DNA from: Otis tarda
Lineage: Eukaryota > Chordata > Aves > Otidiformes > Otididae
DNA length: 64,000 nt
Assembly: GCA_026413225.1 (NCBI GenBank)
Contig: CM048554.1
Location: forward strand, 91,429,963-91,493,962
Direction: 5' to 3'
Shown here in pieces: positions 62,245 through 64,000 of this stretch. Position 1 is the stretch's first letter; the number at the start of each line of letters is the position of its first letter. Made by a program: the position numbers and the translations under genes. Under the pieces are notes generated by a model that was not told where the DNA came from, did no database searches, and was given only the letters and a program-made list of their open reading frames with translations.

Positions 62245-64000
62245 TTTAGTTTCAAGCCGGTTTTCTCTGCTATGGTCATATTCATGCTCTTCTACTAAAG
62301 AGAGACAACAGAAAGAGGAATTGTCTATGAAATATGAATAAAACCAGTAAAGAATACAGAGGTATTTTTTAACTGTCCTGAGAGATGATGTGTTTTTTCT
62401 TTTTTTTTATTTAATTTACTGGCTAAATATAAATCTTGTATTGGTTCAGTAAGAACAAGAAAGCAGGGTGGCTCAGCAGCAGTAGGAGGCAAATTACAAA
62501 TCAGTATTTGTAATTTCCCAACTGGAAAAGCCCAAAGAGCAAAAATACAATTTATGCTCTTCATGACAAACTCTTTAAATCCACTGCTGGACTACTGCTG
62601 ATGCCTAACTTTGAAATGCAAGCCAGAACATCTAAAAATAAAACCTTATTTTTTAAATTAAAAATATTAAATTTTGAAATATTTTATCTACATTTTAATG
62701 CATGAGAAAGGGAGAAAGAGGCCATTCTTTCTTACACGTATTATCTTGTTTGTTCCTACAGAGGCATTTCTAGCTGTCTCAGAGACCTTTGCAGATATGG
62801 AGGCTGAGAGGCAGGGCTTGGTTTGGCCAAACTCAACAGCAAAGAAGGGAGCAGAAGAACTCAAGTTTCCTCTATTTTAATCAGAAGCCTAAAGTTGTGC
62901 CTGTTGTGTGCTAGTACCAGCCTGGCTCCTATGGAAATAATCAATACCAGAGAAATACTTGATGTTATTTAAAATCTACTTAGTAATTATGAATCTCCCC
63001 TTCCTCAGGATGGGACAGGTCTCCCATATAAATGCAGCATGGAAATTATAAGGAAAACAGTTGACTAGACCGGTAGGAGAAATTATTCAGGATTACTAAA
63101 AGCAGAAGTCAAACTTAGATGGTATAGACTCTGACACTGATGGTACAGAATCTGACTTCCTTCTATGGGTAACATGAGTTGGCTGGCGCCTTGATTCGCA
63201 TACCTATGTAGGGTACCTAAAATTCAGCACTATGCATAGCAACTTGTAGATCAGCATTATATGACAATGCCTTGAGCCCCAGACTTATCAAGAATTTACA
63301 TCAAAAGTCTTCTAAAGAGAGTCCTCGATGCCTAAACTGTCATTTGTCTGCAAGCAAAGGAAACAGCTTTAGTTGTATTTAAACAGCAAGTCAGTGTGTT
63401 TTCTAGATATCTACAGGGATTCGCTGAGGTGACCATTAATGGGTCTGATTTAACCCATTTAAAAGCACTTATCCTGGGTGAATGGATATTTTAACGTACA
63501 GTTTTGTCCTTCCCATGTCTTGGTAGTATATTTGCAACGCATTGTTGAATTTCAGTAGAATTTTTTCATTGCGTCTTTAACAATATATAATTATTGTTGA
63601 CAGCAAACCAACTAGAAGAAACACTTCTGGTTTAATTAATAGTGACCTATAATTAGACACTACAGTACTTAGAGATGGAGTGGTCCCTAGATAGTATTGC
63701 TTTAGCCTTAATGAGTGTTTATCATTCTTGTTTGCTTCCACTGTGGCAGTTGTCAAGGTTAGTTACAAAATTTCTTAATTAAATGAAAATAGATAGAAGG
63801 CACTGCCTTAACAGAAAACAGCTTGAAATATTCATTATTTAAGCATCAACTCAAAGTATGCAGACTTCTGCCCTACAAATTTTTAGCCACAGTTTACCTA
63901 TGCAGCTCAATATTTTCCTTAAGTCATACCTTCACAGTAAACAACACTGTAGCGTTGTTCCTGTTCCTTTATCTCTGAAAGACAAGAGTATGTTTTATTA
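62245..64000. other. Unique AT-rich DNA to the window end
   Basis: About 1.75 kb. A short block at 62761-62880 follows a pyrimidine-rich tract ending in CAG and is open for about 40 codons, but has no donor site or family match. A 21-base-period imperfect repeat lies at 63118-63158 (GATGGTATAGACTCTGAC, then GATGGTACAGAATCTGAC). Confidence 0.45.

Noticed and set aside
62761-62880. Exon-like block after a pyrimidine tract and CAG
   Set aside because: No donor site, no protein family match and no partner exon in the window.

Overview
The window looks like a stretch of bird nuclear genome, from a gene desert or a very large intron. The evidence is indirect. The dominant repeat is the CR1 LINE in its avian form, with truncated 5' ends and 3' ends in short ATTCTATG-type repeats. 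It is joined by solo LTRs of bird ERVL-like retroviruses, on an AT-rich background. The LTR types resemble those of Neoaves more than those of galliforms, but that is inference. I found no host protein-coding exon, rRNA, tRNA or CRISPR array that I can support. Outside the repeats every open frame is short and unrecognised.

Layout. 0-10 kb: a decayed CR1 (158-1283, +), a shorter one with a clean C-terminal reading frame (4131-4709, -), a 73-base hairpin (5949-6021) and a CR1 with an internal deletion (9128-10000, +). 10-24 kb: three CR1 copies on the minus strand (11169, 14737, 22023) in unique AT-rich DNA. 24-33 kb: a partial GC-rich LTR (24880-25676), a GC-rich patch near 30.3 kb, a 16-base palindrome at 30717 and another CR1. 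35.9-42.8 kb: a crowded cluster of two ERVL-like LTRs in opposite orientation (35929-36409 and 37376-38000), a 1,127-bp LTR with perfect 5-bp flanking duplications (40194-41320), two old CR1 pieces and the first bases of another LTR. 44-48 kb: ancient, barely readable amniote repeats and two tiny CR1 3' tails. 51.2-53.9 kb: the best preserved element, a 2.7-kb CR1 with half of the endonuclease and nearly all of the reverse transcriptase. 56-62 kb: older CR1 subfamilies, one scrambled by local template switching, a 1.5-kb reptile-type LINE recognisable only by motif comparison on the minus strand (about 60072-61560), and another solo LTR (61804-62244).

Nothing here forms a working pathway. The elements are a record of successive invasions: the reptile-type LINE and SINE-like remnants first, then older CR1 subfamilies, then the ERVL LTRs and the younger CR1. 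I did not find a new biological system. The most useful leads are the hairpin at 5949-6021, the template-switch scar at 59435-59528, the ancient LINE at 60-61.5 kb, the 9-bp flanking repeat around the LTR at 35929, and the nearly open CR1 at 51 kb.
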